A DNA stretch of 21,347 bases, taken from positions 1-21,347 of the forward strand of contig DATDLN010000074.1 in assembly GCA_036519295.1 (NCBI GenBank). Reading direction: 5' to 3'. Shown piece by piece: positions 13,370 to 19,985 of the stretch. Origin of the DNA: JACVRW01 sp036519295. GTDB lineage: Bacteria > Actinomycetota > Thermoleophilia > Solirubrobacterales > Thermoleophilaceae. The position numbers and the translations under genes were made by a program. Each line of letters opens with the position of its first letter. The stretch's first letter is position 1. The notes under the pieces were generated by a model, which made no database searches, had not been told where the DNA came from, and was given only the letters and a program-made list of their open reading frames with translations.

Positions 13370-15640
13370 TCAGCGCAGGTGCATCCGAGCGAGCAGCTCG
13401 CTCGCCCCGCCCTTGCTGAGCGGCTCGTTCAGGTTGCCGCACTTGGGCGACTGGACGCACGACGGGCAGCCCGACTCGCAGGGGCATTCGGAGATGAGGC
13501 GAAGGGCGTCGGCCACCAGGGATTCGAAGCGCTCGAACCCGGCGCGCGTGATCCCCACGCCGCCGGGATGACCGTCGTAGATGAAGATCGTCGGAGTCCC
13601 CGTCTGGTGATGGAAGGCCGTCGAGAGGCCGCCGATGTCCCAGCGGTCGCACATCGCGATCAGCGGCAGGACCGCGATCTGCCCGTGCTCCGCCGCGTGC
13701 AGGGAGCCCTGGAGCACCTCCAGCGGGAACTCCTCTCGCAACAGCTCCTCCGGGAGCTCGTACCAGAGCGCCTGGGTGACGAACTCCTGCTCCGGCATGT
13801 CGAGTGCGAGCAGATCGAGCACGGAGTGGTCGGCCACGCGCTTCTTCTGGTAGGCGACCACCTGCTCGGTCACCGAGACGATCCCGTACGAGAGCCGAAC
13901 GCCAGACGTCTCGCGCCTGTCGCGCAGCTGCTCGATGTACGTCTCCGACTCCTTCTTCGGCTGCGTATACCAGTCGCCGTCGAACGGCCGCACGACCGCG
14001 CGCCGCTGCGTGAGATCGAGGTCCTCCACCTCGTACGCGGCGCCCATGTGGAGGTAGACCGCGCCCTGGTGGACCGCCCCGTGGGCCCGGGCGGCCTCGA
14101 CGGTGCCGATCAGCTCGCCGCCGATGGCCTCGACGATCGCCACCGAGTCGGGCGAGGCAGAGCGCAGGGCGATGCTGGCGGCCGGGTAGCCGGGTCCGCG
14201 CGGCAGGTAGCGCCCGCCGCGCTCCCGAAGCCGCCCCTGCTTCACGAGGCGCTCGGCGTGCTGCTCCCAGCGGGGGCCGAATACATCCTCGTCCTCCGGC
14301 GTCAGCGGAAGCTCGTAGGCCGCTGCGGACAGGTGGGCGAGGTGGATCTCCTCGGACTCGTGATCGAGGATCGCCCGCTCCACGGGCCGCTCGAGGAACT
14401 CGTCGGGATGGCGGCAGAAGAACTGGTCGAGCGCGTCCTCGCCGGCCACGTACATGGCGAGCCCGGGAGCGCGGCGGCCGGCCCGGCCCCACATCTGGCG
14501 GAGGCTTGCCACCGTGCCGGGGAAGGTCACGCACAGGGCGGCGTCGAGATCTCCGACGTCTATGCCGAGCTCGAGCGCGTTGGTGGCGACCACGGCGAGC
14601 AGCTCGCCCTCGGCCAGGCGGCGCTCGATCTCACGGCGCTGGAGCGGCGTATAGCCGGCCCGATAGGGCACGATCCGCTCGGCGAGGTCCGGGCGCCCCG
14701 AGTCCGCCAGGCGCAGGCGCGCGTACCGTTGGATCAGCTCGACGCCGCGTCGTGAGTTAAGAAAGCAGATCGTGCGCACCTCGCGCTCGACCAGGCCTGC
14801 CAGCAGGTTCGCGGCCTCCGACAGCGCCGACGCGCGCTTGCCGAGCCTTTCGTCCACGAGCGGTGGGTTCCACATCGCGATCTCGCGCTCGGCCCGCGGT
14901 GCGCCGTCCTCGTCGACGAGCAGGAAGTCGAGGCCGGTCAGCCGCTCGGCCAGGTCGCCCGGGTTTGCGATCGTCGCGCTTGTGAGCACGAAGCGCGGCT
15001 CGCTCCCGTAGGCGCGGGCGAGGCGCCGCAGGCGCCGCAGCACGTTCGCGACGTGCGAGCCGAACACTCCGCGGTAGACGTGCGCCTCGTCGACCACCAC
15101 CCACGCGAGGTTCGCGAGCACGTCGCCCCAGGAGCGGTGGTTCGGGAGCACCCCCACGTGCAGCATGTCCGGGTTGGTGAGGATGAGGTTCGAGCGGTGC
15201 CGTATGGCCCGGCGCTCATCCCGGGGCGTGTCGCCGTCATAGATCGCGTGACGCAGGAAGCGCCCTCGGAGCTGAGCCAGCTTGCGGGCCTGGTCCTGGG
15301 CGAGCGCCTTGGTGGGGTAGAGGTAGAAGGCGCGGGCGGCGAGATCGGCGGCGAGCGTGTCCAGCACCGGCAGGTTGAAGGCGAGCGACTTGCCGCTGGC
15401 GGTGCCCGTCGTCACCATGGCGTTGCCCCGCCGCGAGGCCTCCAGAGCGTCCGCCTGATGTGACCACAGCTCGTCGATCCCCGTGGCCGACAAAGCCTCC
15501 AGCAGAGCGGGATGAAGGTCCTCCGGCAGCGGGGTGGTGACGCCCGGGCGGGCATCCTCCCGCGCGCGCTTGACGAGCTCCTCCTCGCCGCCCGTTTCGA
15601 GTACGGCCTCCCAGGGGTAGGACGTGCGCACACGGGCCAC
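13370..15640 (-). CDS. DEAD/DEAH-box helicase with C-terminal DUF1998 zinc site (MrfA/YprA-like)
   Basis: The 756-residue superfamily 2 helicase has Walker A TGTASGKS (78-85), Walker B DEAH (184-187), motif III LTSATIANP and motif VI QMWGRAGRR. The C-terminal region has the DUF1998 cysteines as CxCxxxCxxC (C719, C721, C725, C728). This layout and length match Bacillus subtilis YprA/MrfA, which helps repair mitomycin C damage with the exonuclease MrfB; no mrfB-like gene is in the window. The frame is open to 15,853, but that part is antisense to the next gene. GTG 15,640 is chosen because TACTAT (15,654-15,649 on this strand) is a -10 about 8 nt upstream, which suggests a leaderless mRNA. It is divergent from gpgS with 22 bp between starts. 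Confidence 0.88.
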   Translation of the reverse strand: MARVRTSYPWEAVLETGGEEELVKRAREDARPGVTTPLPEDLHPALLEALSATGIDELWSHQADALEASRRGNAMVTTGTASGKSLAFNLPVLDTLAADLAARAFYLYPTKALAQDQARKLAQLRGRFLRHAIYDGDTPRDERRAIRHRSNLILTNPDMLHVGVLPNHRSWGDVLANLAWVVVDEAHVYRGVFGSHVANVLRRLRRLARAYGSEPRFVLTSATIANPGDLAERLTGLDFLLVDEDGAPRAEREIAMWNPPLVDERLGKRASALSEAANLLAGLVEREVRTICFLNSRRGVELIQRYARLRLADSGRPDLAERIVPYRAGYTPLQRREIERRLAEGELLAVVATNALELGIDVGDLDAALCVTFPGTVASLRQMWGRAGRRAPGLAMYVAGEDALDQFFCRHPDEFLERPVERAILDHESEEIHLAHLSAAAYELPLTPEDEDVFGPRWEQHAERLVKQGRLRERGGRYLPRGPGYPAASIALRSASPDSVAIVEAIGGELIGTVEAARAHGAVHQGAVYLHMGAAYEVEDLDLTQRRAVVRPFDGDWYTQPKKESETYIEQLRDRRETSGVRLSYGIVSVTEQVVAYQKKRVADHSVLDLLALDMPEQEFVTQALWYELPEELLREEFPLEVLQGSLHAAEHGQIAVLPLIAMCDRWDIGGLSTAFHHQTGTPTIFIYDGHPGGVGITRAGFERFESLVADALRLISECPCESGCPSCVQSPKCGNLNEPLSKGGASELLARMHLR

Positions 15641-15662
15641 GGATTGCCATAGTACGCCTGGC

Positions 15663-16553
15663 GTGATCCCCTCTTTCCACCATTCCGACTTCCCTCTGGA
15701 CCTGCTGCTCCAGCGCAAGCGGGAGAGCATCACCGTGGTGCTCCCGGCCCGCGAGGTCGCCGACACGATCGGGCCGATCGTGGAGCAGCTGCAGTCGCTG
15801 CACCCGCTGATCGACCAGATCCTGGTGATCGACGCCGCCTCGGAGGACGGCACGGCGGCGGTGGCGGCCCGCCTCGGCGCCGAGGTTCACCAGGAGTCCG
15901 AGCTGGTGCCGGAGTTCGGCCAGGCGCTCGGCAAAGGCGACGCCATGTGGCGCGCGCTCGCCGTCGCCCGGGGCGACCTGATCGTCTATCTCGACTCGGA
16001 CACGCGAGCCTTCTCGGCGCACTTTGCGACGGGCATGCTCGGCCCGCTTCTGTGCCAAGACGGCGTGCGCTTCGTCAAGGGGTTCTTCCGCCGGCCCTTC
16101 ACCACCCCGGGCGGCGAGGTCCGGCCGGTCGGCGGCGGGCGAGTCACGGAGCTCACTGCCCGGCCGCTGCTGTCGGCGTTCTATCCCGAGCTGGCCGCGT
16201 TCATCCAGCCGCTCGCGGGCGAGGTGGCGGCGCGCCGCGGCTTCTTCGACCGCCTGCCGTTCGCCACCGGCTACGCGATCGAGACGTCGATGCTCCTCCA
16301 CGCGCGCGATGAGCTCGGCGGCACGGCCGGAATGGCGCAAGTGGACCTCGACGTGCGCCACAACTACCACCAGCCGCTGCCTCAGCTCGGGCCGATGGCC
16401 TATGCCGTGCTGAGAGTGGTGCTCGAGCGGCTTCGAAGGGACGGCCGGCTCGTCGACGACCACGCTCCGCCGCTACAGACATCGGACGGCCAGCTGATCC
16501 AGGTCGAGCTCGTGAAGCGCCCGCCCTACGCGTCGATTCGCGCCCGCGCATAG
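15663..16553 (+). CDS. gpgS: Glucosyl-3-phosphoglycerate synthase (GT81; possibly mannosyl-specific)
   Basis: The 296-residue GT-A glycosyltransferase joins NDP-glucose (or GDP-mannose) to 3-phosphoglycerate, the first step in making glucosylglycerate or mannosylglycerate. Evidence is the nucleotide-binding start SITVVLPAREVADTI (22-36), LGKGDAMWRAL (89-99), the metal-binding DSD (111-113), the acceptor loop GGGRVTELTARPLL (157-170), QPLAGE (182-187) and ATGYAIE (201-207). These are hallmark blocks of GpgS. The Rubrobacter enzyme of the same family makes the mannosyl form, so the sugar is unsure. The start is GTG 15,663; an open frame reaches back to 15,624 but that overlaps the helicase start. 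The phosphatase gene follows after 22 bp. Confidence 0.88.
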   Translation: MIPSFHHSDFPLDLLLQRKRESITVVLPAREVADTIGPIVEQLQSLHPLIDQILVIDAASEDGTAAVAARLGAEVHQESELVPEFGQALGKGDAMWRALAVARGDLIVYLDSDTRAFSAHFATGMLGPLLCQDGVRFVKGFFRRPFTTPGGEVRPVGGGRVTELTARPLLSAFYPELAAFIQPLAGEVAARRGFFDRLPFATGYAIETSMLLHARDELGGTAGMAQVDLDVRHNYHQPLPQLGPMAYAVLRVVLERLRRDGRLVDDHAPPLQTSDGQLIQVELVKRPPYASIRARA

Positions 16554-16575
16554 CTTTCTTAATAGCCTCTGGGCT

Positions 16576-17388
16576 CTGATCCACTGCGTTTACACCGATC
16601 TCGACGGCACTCTGCTCGGAAAGGGTGCCTCGCTCTTCCGGACCGCGGAGGGCGAGTTCACCCTGCTCGCGGCACGCGCGCTCGAGGCCTGCCACCGCGC
16701 GGGCGCCGAGGTGGTCATCAAATCCGGGCGCCGGCGCGCCCAGGTGGCGGAGGACGCCCGCCTCATGGGGCAGACCTCCTACATCTTCGAGGTGGGCACC
16801 GGGATGGTCGTGGACGGCGAGCTGACCTTCCTCACCGGGGACCTCCAGCCGCGCGACGGGCTCACCATTCACGCGCAGATCGCCGAGTCGGGCGCACCCG
16901 ACCTGCTGCTCGAGCGCTATCCCGGCCGGCTCGAGCTCCACGCGCCGTGGCATCTCGACCGCGAGGTATCGCACCTCTTCCGCGGGCTGGTCGACCCGCG
17001 TGAGGCCGGCGAGCTGCTTGCCGCCGAGGGGTACCCAGGGCTGCGTCTGGTGGACAACGGCGAGATCTCCCGCAACGAGACGTCGCTCGATCTCCCGGGG
17101 CAGCCGCACGCCTACCACCTCATTCCCGCGGCGGCATCGAAGGCGGGGGCGGTGGCGCGCCACATGCGGGCGCGCGGCTATGCGCGCGATGAATGCATCG
17201 GAGTAGGCGACTCGCGCGAGGACCTCGAGGTGGCCGAGGTGGTGGGCCGCCTGTTCCTCGTATCGAACGCGGCCGCCGGCGACACCTCCGCCTACCCCAA
17301 CGTCGAGCGCACCGAGGCAGCGATGAGCGAGGGGTTCTACGAAGCCGTGATCCGGGCGCTGGCCGAGGCTCGCCAGGGTGTCGCATGA
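16576..17388 (+). CDS. HAD-IIB glucosyl/mannosyl-3-phosphoglycerate phosphatase, apparent CTG start
   Basis: It removes phosphate from the product of the gene upstream to give free glucosyl- or mannosylglycerate. HAD motifs are all present if translation starts at CTG 16,576: motif I DLDGT (8-12), motif II KSGR with S50, motif III K189 and motif IV GVGDSREDL (209-217). No ATG, GTG or TTG exists in frame between the stop at 16,513-16,515 and GTG 16,711. Starting at 16,711 would delete 45 residues, including the catalytic aspartates of motif I. CTG is therefore the best visible start, or a start codon has been lost or misread. No clear Shine-Dalgarno precedes it. The family's usual length (about 260-275) fits the 270-residue form. 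Confidence 0.85.
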   Translation: MIHCVYTDLDGTLLGKGASLFRTAEGEFTLLAARALEACHRAGAEVVIKSGRRRAQVAEDARLMGQTSYIFEVGTGMVVDGELTFLTGDLQPRDGLTIHAQIAESGAPDLLLERYPGRLELHAPWHLDREVSHLFRGLVDPREAGELLAAEGYPGLRLVDNGEISRNETSLDLPGQPHAYHLIPAAASKAGAVARHMRARGYARDECIGVGDSREDLEVAEVVGRLFLVSNAAAGDTSAYPNVERTEAAMSEGFYEAVIRALAEARQGVA

Positions 17389-17403
17389 CGCTCGCGCAGC
17401 CTC

Positions 17404-17656
17404 GTAACCATAGTTACAATCGAGTGTACTCGTGGCACTTGACCGGACGGCAACGACGACGGCATTTCCAGCTGTTGGGCTCGGGTAGATCGGACGCATC
17501 ATGAGGCTCGAGTCCAACCAACCCTGGGACCAGACCCCCGGGCACGAGGGACACCGACCCATGCTCGGGATGCGCTAGTCCCAGCGCCGCGGCGGCCTGA
17601 CGGCCGTCGCACGGGTGAGGCAGCACGGGCGCTCCCCCGGGAGCGCCCGTCGCTTT
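17404..17656 (+). ncRNA. Candidate short transcription unit (small RNA or leader peptides)
   Basis: This is a promoter-to-terminator unit with no normal gene. The -10 is TACAAT (17,415-17,420), overlapped by the inverted repeat GTAAC-CATA-GTTAC (17,404-17,417) and followed by CGAGT-GT-ACTCG (17,421-17,432). No good -35 is seen, so an activator may be needed. Two tiny frames lie inside: GTG 17,432-17,488 (18 aa) and ATG 17,501-17,578 (25 aa, starting MRLESNQPWDQ), neither with a strong ribosome site. The transcript would end at the terminator at 17,625-17,656, giving about 230 nt. It might instead be the 3' end of the gpgS-phosphatase mRNA. Confidence 0.4.
17625..17656 (+). terminator. Rho-independent terminator
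   Basis: An 11-bp perfect stem (ACGGGCGCTCC at 17,625-17,635 with GGAGCGCCCGT at 17,640-17,650) has a 4-nt loop, CCCG. It is followed on the plus strand by CGCTTTCTT, a short T-rich stretch. The minus strand has no T-run after it, so it serves plus-strand transcripts. It ends just before the stop of the convergent glycerate kinase gene. Confidence 0.8.
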
Positions 17657-17658
17657 CT

Positions 17659-18621
17659 TCACACGAGATCTCGGCCGGCCGCCTCGAGCTCGGCGAGCGT
17701 CGTCGCCTCTGTCACGGAAGCGAGATCGAGGATGCGCACCTCGAACGGGTCGAGGGCGTTGCGGCCCACCACTGCATGACAGGTCACGCCACCCTGCCGG
17801 CAACGTGTTGCCACCTCGCCCACGATCTTGCCCTCGAGCGTCTGCTGGTCAAGGCTTCCCTCGCCGGTCACCACGAAGGCCGCCGCGCGCAAGTGCTCGT
17901 CGAAGCCGATCGTGTCGAGGACATATGCGGCGCCCGGCACCAGCCGCGCGCGGTGCTGCGCCCAGAGCCCGCCGGAGAGGCCGCCGGCCGCGCCCGTCAT
18001 CGGCTCGCCGCGTGGGTCGCGGCGGTAGCGGCCGGCGAGATCGTGGAGCCGGCGCTCGAGCCGCTTCACCAGGGGCGGATCCGCGCCCTTCTGGGGCCCG
18101 AAGACGCGCGCCGCCTGTTCGAAGGGCGTGCGCACGTCGGTGAGCACGTCGAGCTCGACCTCCACTCCGGCCTCGTCGAGCGCCTCCACCGCGCCCGCCC
18201 CGCCGTCGGTCGTCGCCGAGCCGCCGACCGTGACGATCACCCGCTCTGCACCGGCCTCGGCGGCCGCCACGATCAGCTCGCCGGTGCCTCGGGTGGTGGC
18301 CGCCCAGGCGTCGCGTTCGCCCTCGTCGACAAGTCCCAGCCCGCTCGCCTGCGCGGTCTCGACCACCGCCGTGCCGTCGGGCAGCAGGGCGAATGCGGCA
18401 TCGACCGTTCTCCCGAGGGGGTCGCTCGCCGTAACGGTTCGCAGCTTTCCGCCGAGCGCGCCGACGAGCACGTCCATTGTGCCCTCGCCTCCGTCCGCGA
18501 CCGGCAGCTCCACGGCCTCGCGCCCGGCGTCCCGCAACCCGGAGGCGATTGCGGCGGCGACCTCGCGGGCCGAGAAGGTGCCCTTGAAGGAGTCGGGCGC
18601 GACCAGCGCGGGGAGGGTCAA
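17659..18621 (-). CDS. Glycerate kinase (GarK/GlxK family)
   Basis: The 320-residue enzyme phosphorylates D-glycerate with ATP, normally to 2-phosphoglycerate in this family. Signature blocks are APDSFKGTFSA (8-18), VADGGEGT (41-48), VGGSATTDGGAGA, GAAGGLSGGL and the C-terminal VTGEGSLDQQTLEGK. The start is TTG 18,621, which overlaps the macro-domain gene's TGA as TTGA, so translation is probably coupled. The neighbouring gpgS and phosphatase genes make a glycerate-containing solute, so this kinase could return glycerate released from that solute to glycolysis (inference). No glucosylglycerate hydrolase is visible in the window. Confidence 0.92.
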   Translation of the reverse strand: MTLPALVAPDSFKGTFSAREVAAAIASGLRDAGREAVELPVADGGEGTMDVLVGALGGKLRTVTASDPLGRTVDAAFALLPDGTAVVETAQASGLGLVDEGERDAWAATTRGTGELIVAAAEAGAERVIVTVGGSATTDGGAGAVEALDEAGVEVELDVLTDVRTPFEQAARVFGPQKGADPPLVKRLERRLHDLAGRYRRDPRGEPMTGAAGGLSGGLWAQHRARLVPGAAYVLDTIGFDEHLRAAAFVVTGEGSLDQQTLEGKIVGEVATRCRQGGVTCHAVVGRNALDPFEVRILDLASVTEATTLAELEAAGRDLV

Positions 18622-19103
18622 AGCGCCTCGCGGAACGCCCGCTCGGCCTCGTCGCCGTGGACGGCGAATACGATGCGCTCGAGTTCGCCCTGGTGTTCGC
18701 GGGCGACCCCGACCATCAGCCGCGCCGCCTCATCGAGCGGGAAGCCACCTACGCCGGTGCCGAAGGCCACGAGCGCCAGCGACTGGCAGCCGAGCTCCTC
18801 CGCTTTCGCCAGGGTGGAGGCGGTGGCGCGTTCGATGATCTCCGCCGACGTGGGGCCGCCGAGCTCCATCGTGGCGGCGTGGATCACGGAGCGGGCCGGC
18901 ATCTCACCGGCGGTCGTCTCGACCGCCTCGCCCAGGCCGATGGGTGCGCGCTCGTCGGACTCCCGCTGGACCTCGGGCCCGCCAGCGCGAGAGATTGCAC
19001 CGGCGACGCCGCCCCCGTGTTTCAGCTGCGTATTCGCCGCGTTGGCGATCGCGTCGACCTCGAGCTTGGTCACATCCGCCTGAATCACTTCCAGTTCGGC
19101 CAT
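18618..19103 (-). CDS. Macro-domain protein (ADP-ribose binding, probable O-acetyl-ADP-ribose deacetylase)
   Basis: This single macro domain of 161 residues opens with LEVIQADVTKLEVDAIANAAN, followed by the catalytic-loop motif NAANTQLKHGGGVAGAI (21-37; N24 and GGG 30-32). The second phosphate-binding loop is VAFGTGVGGFPLDEA (112-126). MacroD-type enzymes remove acetyl from O-acetyl-ADP-ribose or ADP-ribose from proteins. The start is ATG 19,103 with no strong ribosome site. It is the first gene of a pair with glycerate kinase (TTGA overlap); no shared role is obvious. It is divergent from the YCII/ECF42 operon over 93 bp. Confidence 0.92.
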   Translation of the reverse strand: MAELEVIQADVTKLEVDAIANAANTQLKHGGGVAGAISRAGGPEVQRESDERAPIGLGEAVETTAGEMPARSVIHAATMELGGPTSAEIIERATASTLAKAEELGCQSLALVAFGTGVGGFPLDEAARLMVGVAREHQGELERIVFAVHGDEAERAFREAL

Positions 19104-19120
19104 GCCGCATATCTTGCCGG

Positions 19121-19147
19121 TGTCGATCTCGTCCTCGGCCGTTCGTC
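19121..19147 (+). promoter_or_regulatory. ECF42-type promoter of the YCII-sigma operon
   Basis: TGTCGA (19,121-19,126) and CGTC (19,144-19,147) are separated by 17 bp. As I recall, ECF42 sigma factors recognise TGTCGA at -35 and CG(A/T)C at -10 in front of DGPF genes. Transcription would begin near 19,154, leaving a leader of about 43 nt that contains the hairpin at 19,159-19,177. The sigma factor encoded in this operon would thus drive its own transcription. Confidence 0.75.
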
Positions 19148-19158
19148 GTCATCATGAA

Positions 19159-19190
19159 GGCGGCGAAGAGCGCCGCCCGGCCCAAGGAGG
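19159..19190 (+). promoter_or_regulatory. Leader hairpin and strong Shine-Dalgarno of the YCII gene
   Basis: A perfect 7-bp stem (GGCGGCG at 19,159-19,165 with CGCCGCC at 19,171-19,177, loop AAGAG) lies close to the predicted 5' end of the transcript. The Shine-Dalgarno AAGGAGG (19,184-19,190) follows 6 nt downstream and is left free, 6 nt before ATG 19,197. The hairpin may protect the 5' end of the message. Confidence 0.5.
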
Positions 19191-19196
19191 TCTTCC

Positions 19197-19985
19197 ATGA
19201 GATACCTGCTGACTCTGTACGGGGATGAGAGCCTTCGCGACTCCAGCACGCCCGAGCAGTCGAAGCGCATGATGGACGAGTACACCGCGCTCACGAAGGA
19301 GTGGCTGGACAAGGGACTGATGCTGTCCGGCGAAGGACTCGATTCGTCCTCAACCGCCACGACCGTGCGCGTGCGCGGCGGCGAGCGGGTGATCACCGAC
19401 GGACCCTTCGCCGAGTCGAAGGAGCAGCTGGGCGGCTACTACCTGGTCGACTGCGAGAGCCAGGACGAGGCGATCGAGCTGGCGGCGAGGATCCCGATCG
19501 CCCGGTGGGGCTCAGTCGAGGTGAGGCCCGTCATGAACTACGAGGCGGTGGGCTCCGAGCCGCCGACGTGGAGGAGCGAGTACCAGGGCAAGAAGTACAT
19601 GCTCACCCTCTGGGGCGACGAGTCCCAGTGGGAGAGCTGGACCCCCGAGCAGCTGCAGGAGAGCATGAAGCTCTGGGCGGACTACGACCGCGATGCCACC
19701 GCCGCCGGTGTGCTGCTCGGGGGAGAGGGCCTCGAGCCGTCGCCGACGGCCAAGACGGTTCGCGTGCGCGATGACGAGCGCATCGTCAGCGACGGGCCGT
19801 TCGCCGAGACCAAGGAGCAGCTCGGCGGCTTCTACCTGCTCGACTGCAAGGACCTCGACGAGGCGATCGAGTGGGCGGCCAAGGTGCCCGTGCCCGACGA
19901 CGCGCCCGTTGAGATCCGACCGGTGATGGACTACACGGGCACGTCGTACGAGGACATCGAGCGACGGGTGGAGGCGCGCCAGTAG
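19197..19985 (+). CDS. Tandem YCII-related/DGPF domain protein
   Basis: The 262-residue protein consists of two YCII-related (DGPF) domains in tandem. The DGPFAE motif is at 68-73 and again at 199-204, and RPVM at 110-113 and again at 241-244. This is a constant offset of 131 residues, so an internal duplication is clear. DGPF proteins are regularly encoded next to ECF42 sigma factors; their biochemical role is not settled. Usually several separate one-domain DGPF genes are found, so a fused pair is notable. The start is ATG 19,197 with a very good Shine-Dalgarno. The sigma gene follows with essentially no gap. Confidence 0.9.
   Translation: MRYLLTLYGDESLRDSSTPEQSKRMMDEYTALTKEWLDKGLMLSGEGLDSSSTATTVRVRGGERVITDGPFAESKEQLGGYYLVDCESQDEAIELAARIPIARWGSVEVRPVMNYEAVGSEPPTWRSEYQGKKYMLTLWGDESQWESWTPEQLQESMKLWADYDRDATAAGVLLGGEGLEPSPTAKTVRVRDDERIVSDGPFAETKEQLGGFYLLDCKDLDEAIEWAAKVPVPDDAPVEIRPVMDYTGTSYEDIERRVEARQ

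Noticed and set aside
13379..14755. 458-aa plus-strand open frame
   Set aside because: It is antisense to the helicase, which has all its motifs on the minus strand.
17776..19083. 435-aa plus-strand open frame
   Set aside because: It is the complement of glycerate kinase and the macro-domain gene, both of which carry clear family motifs.
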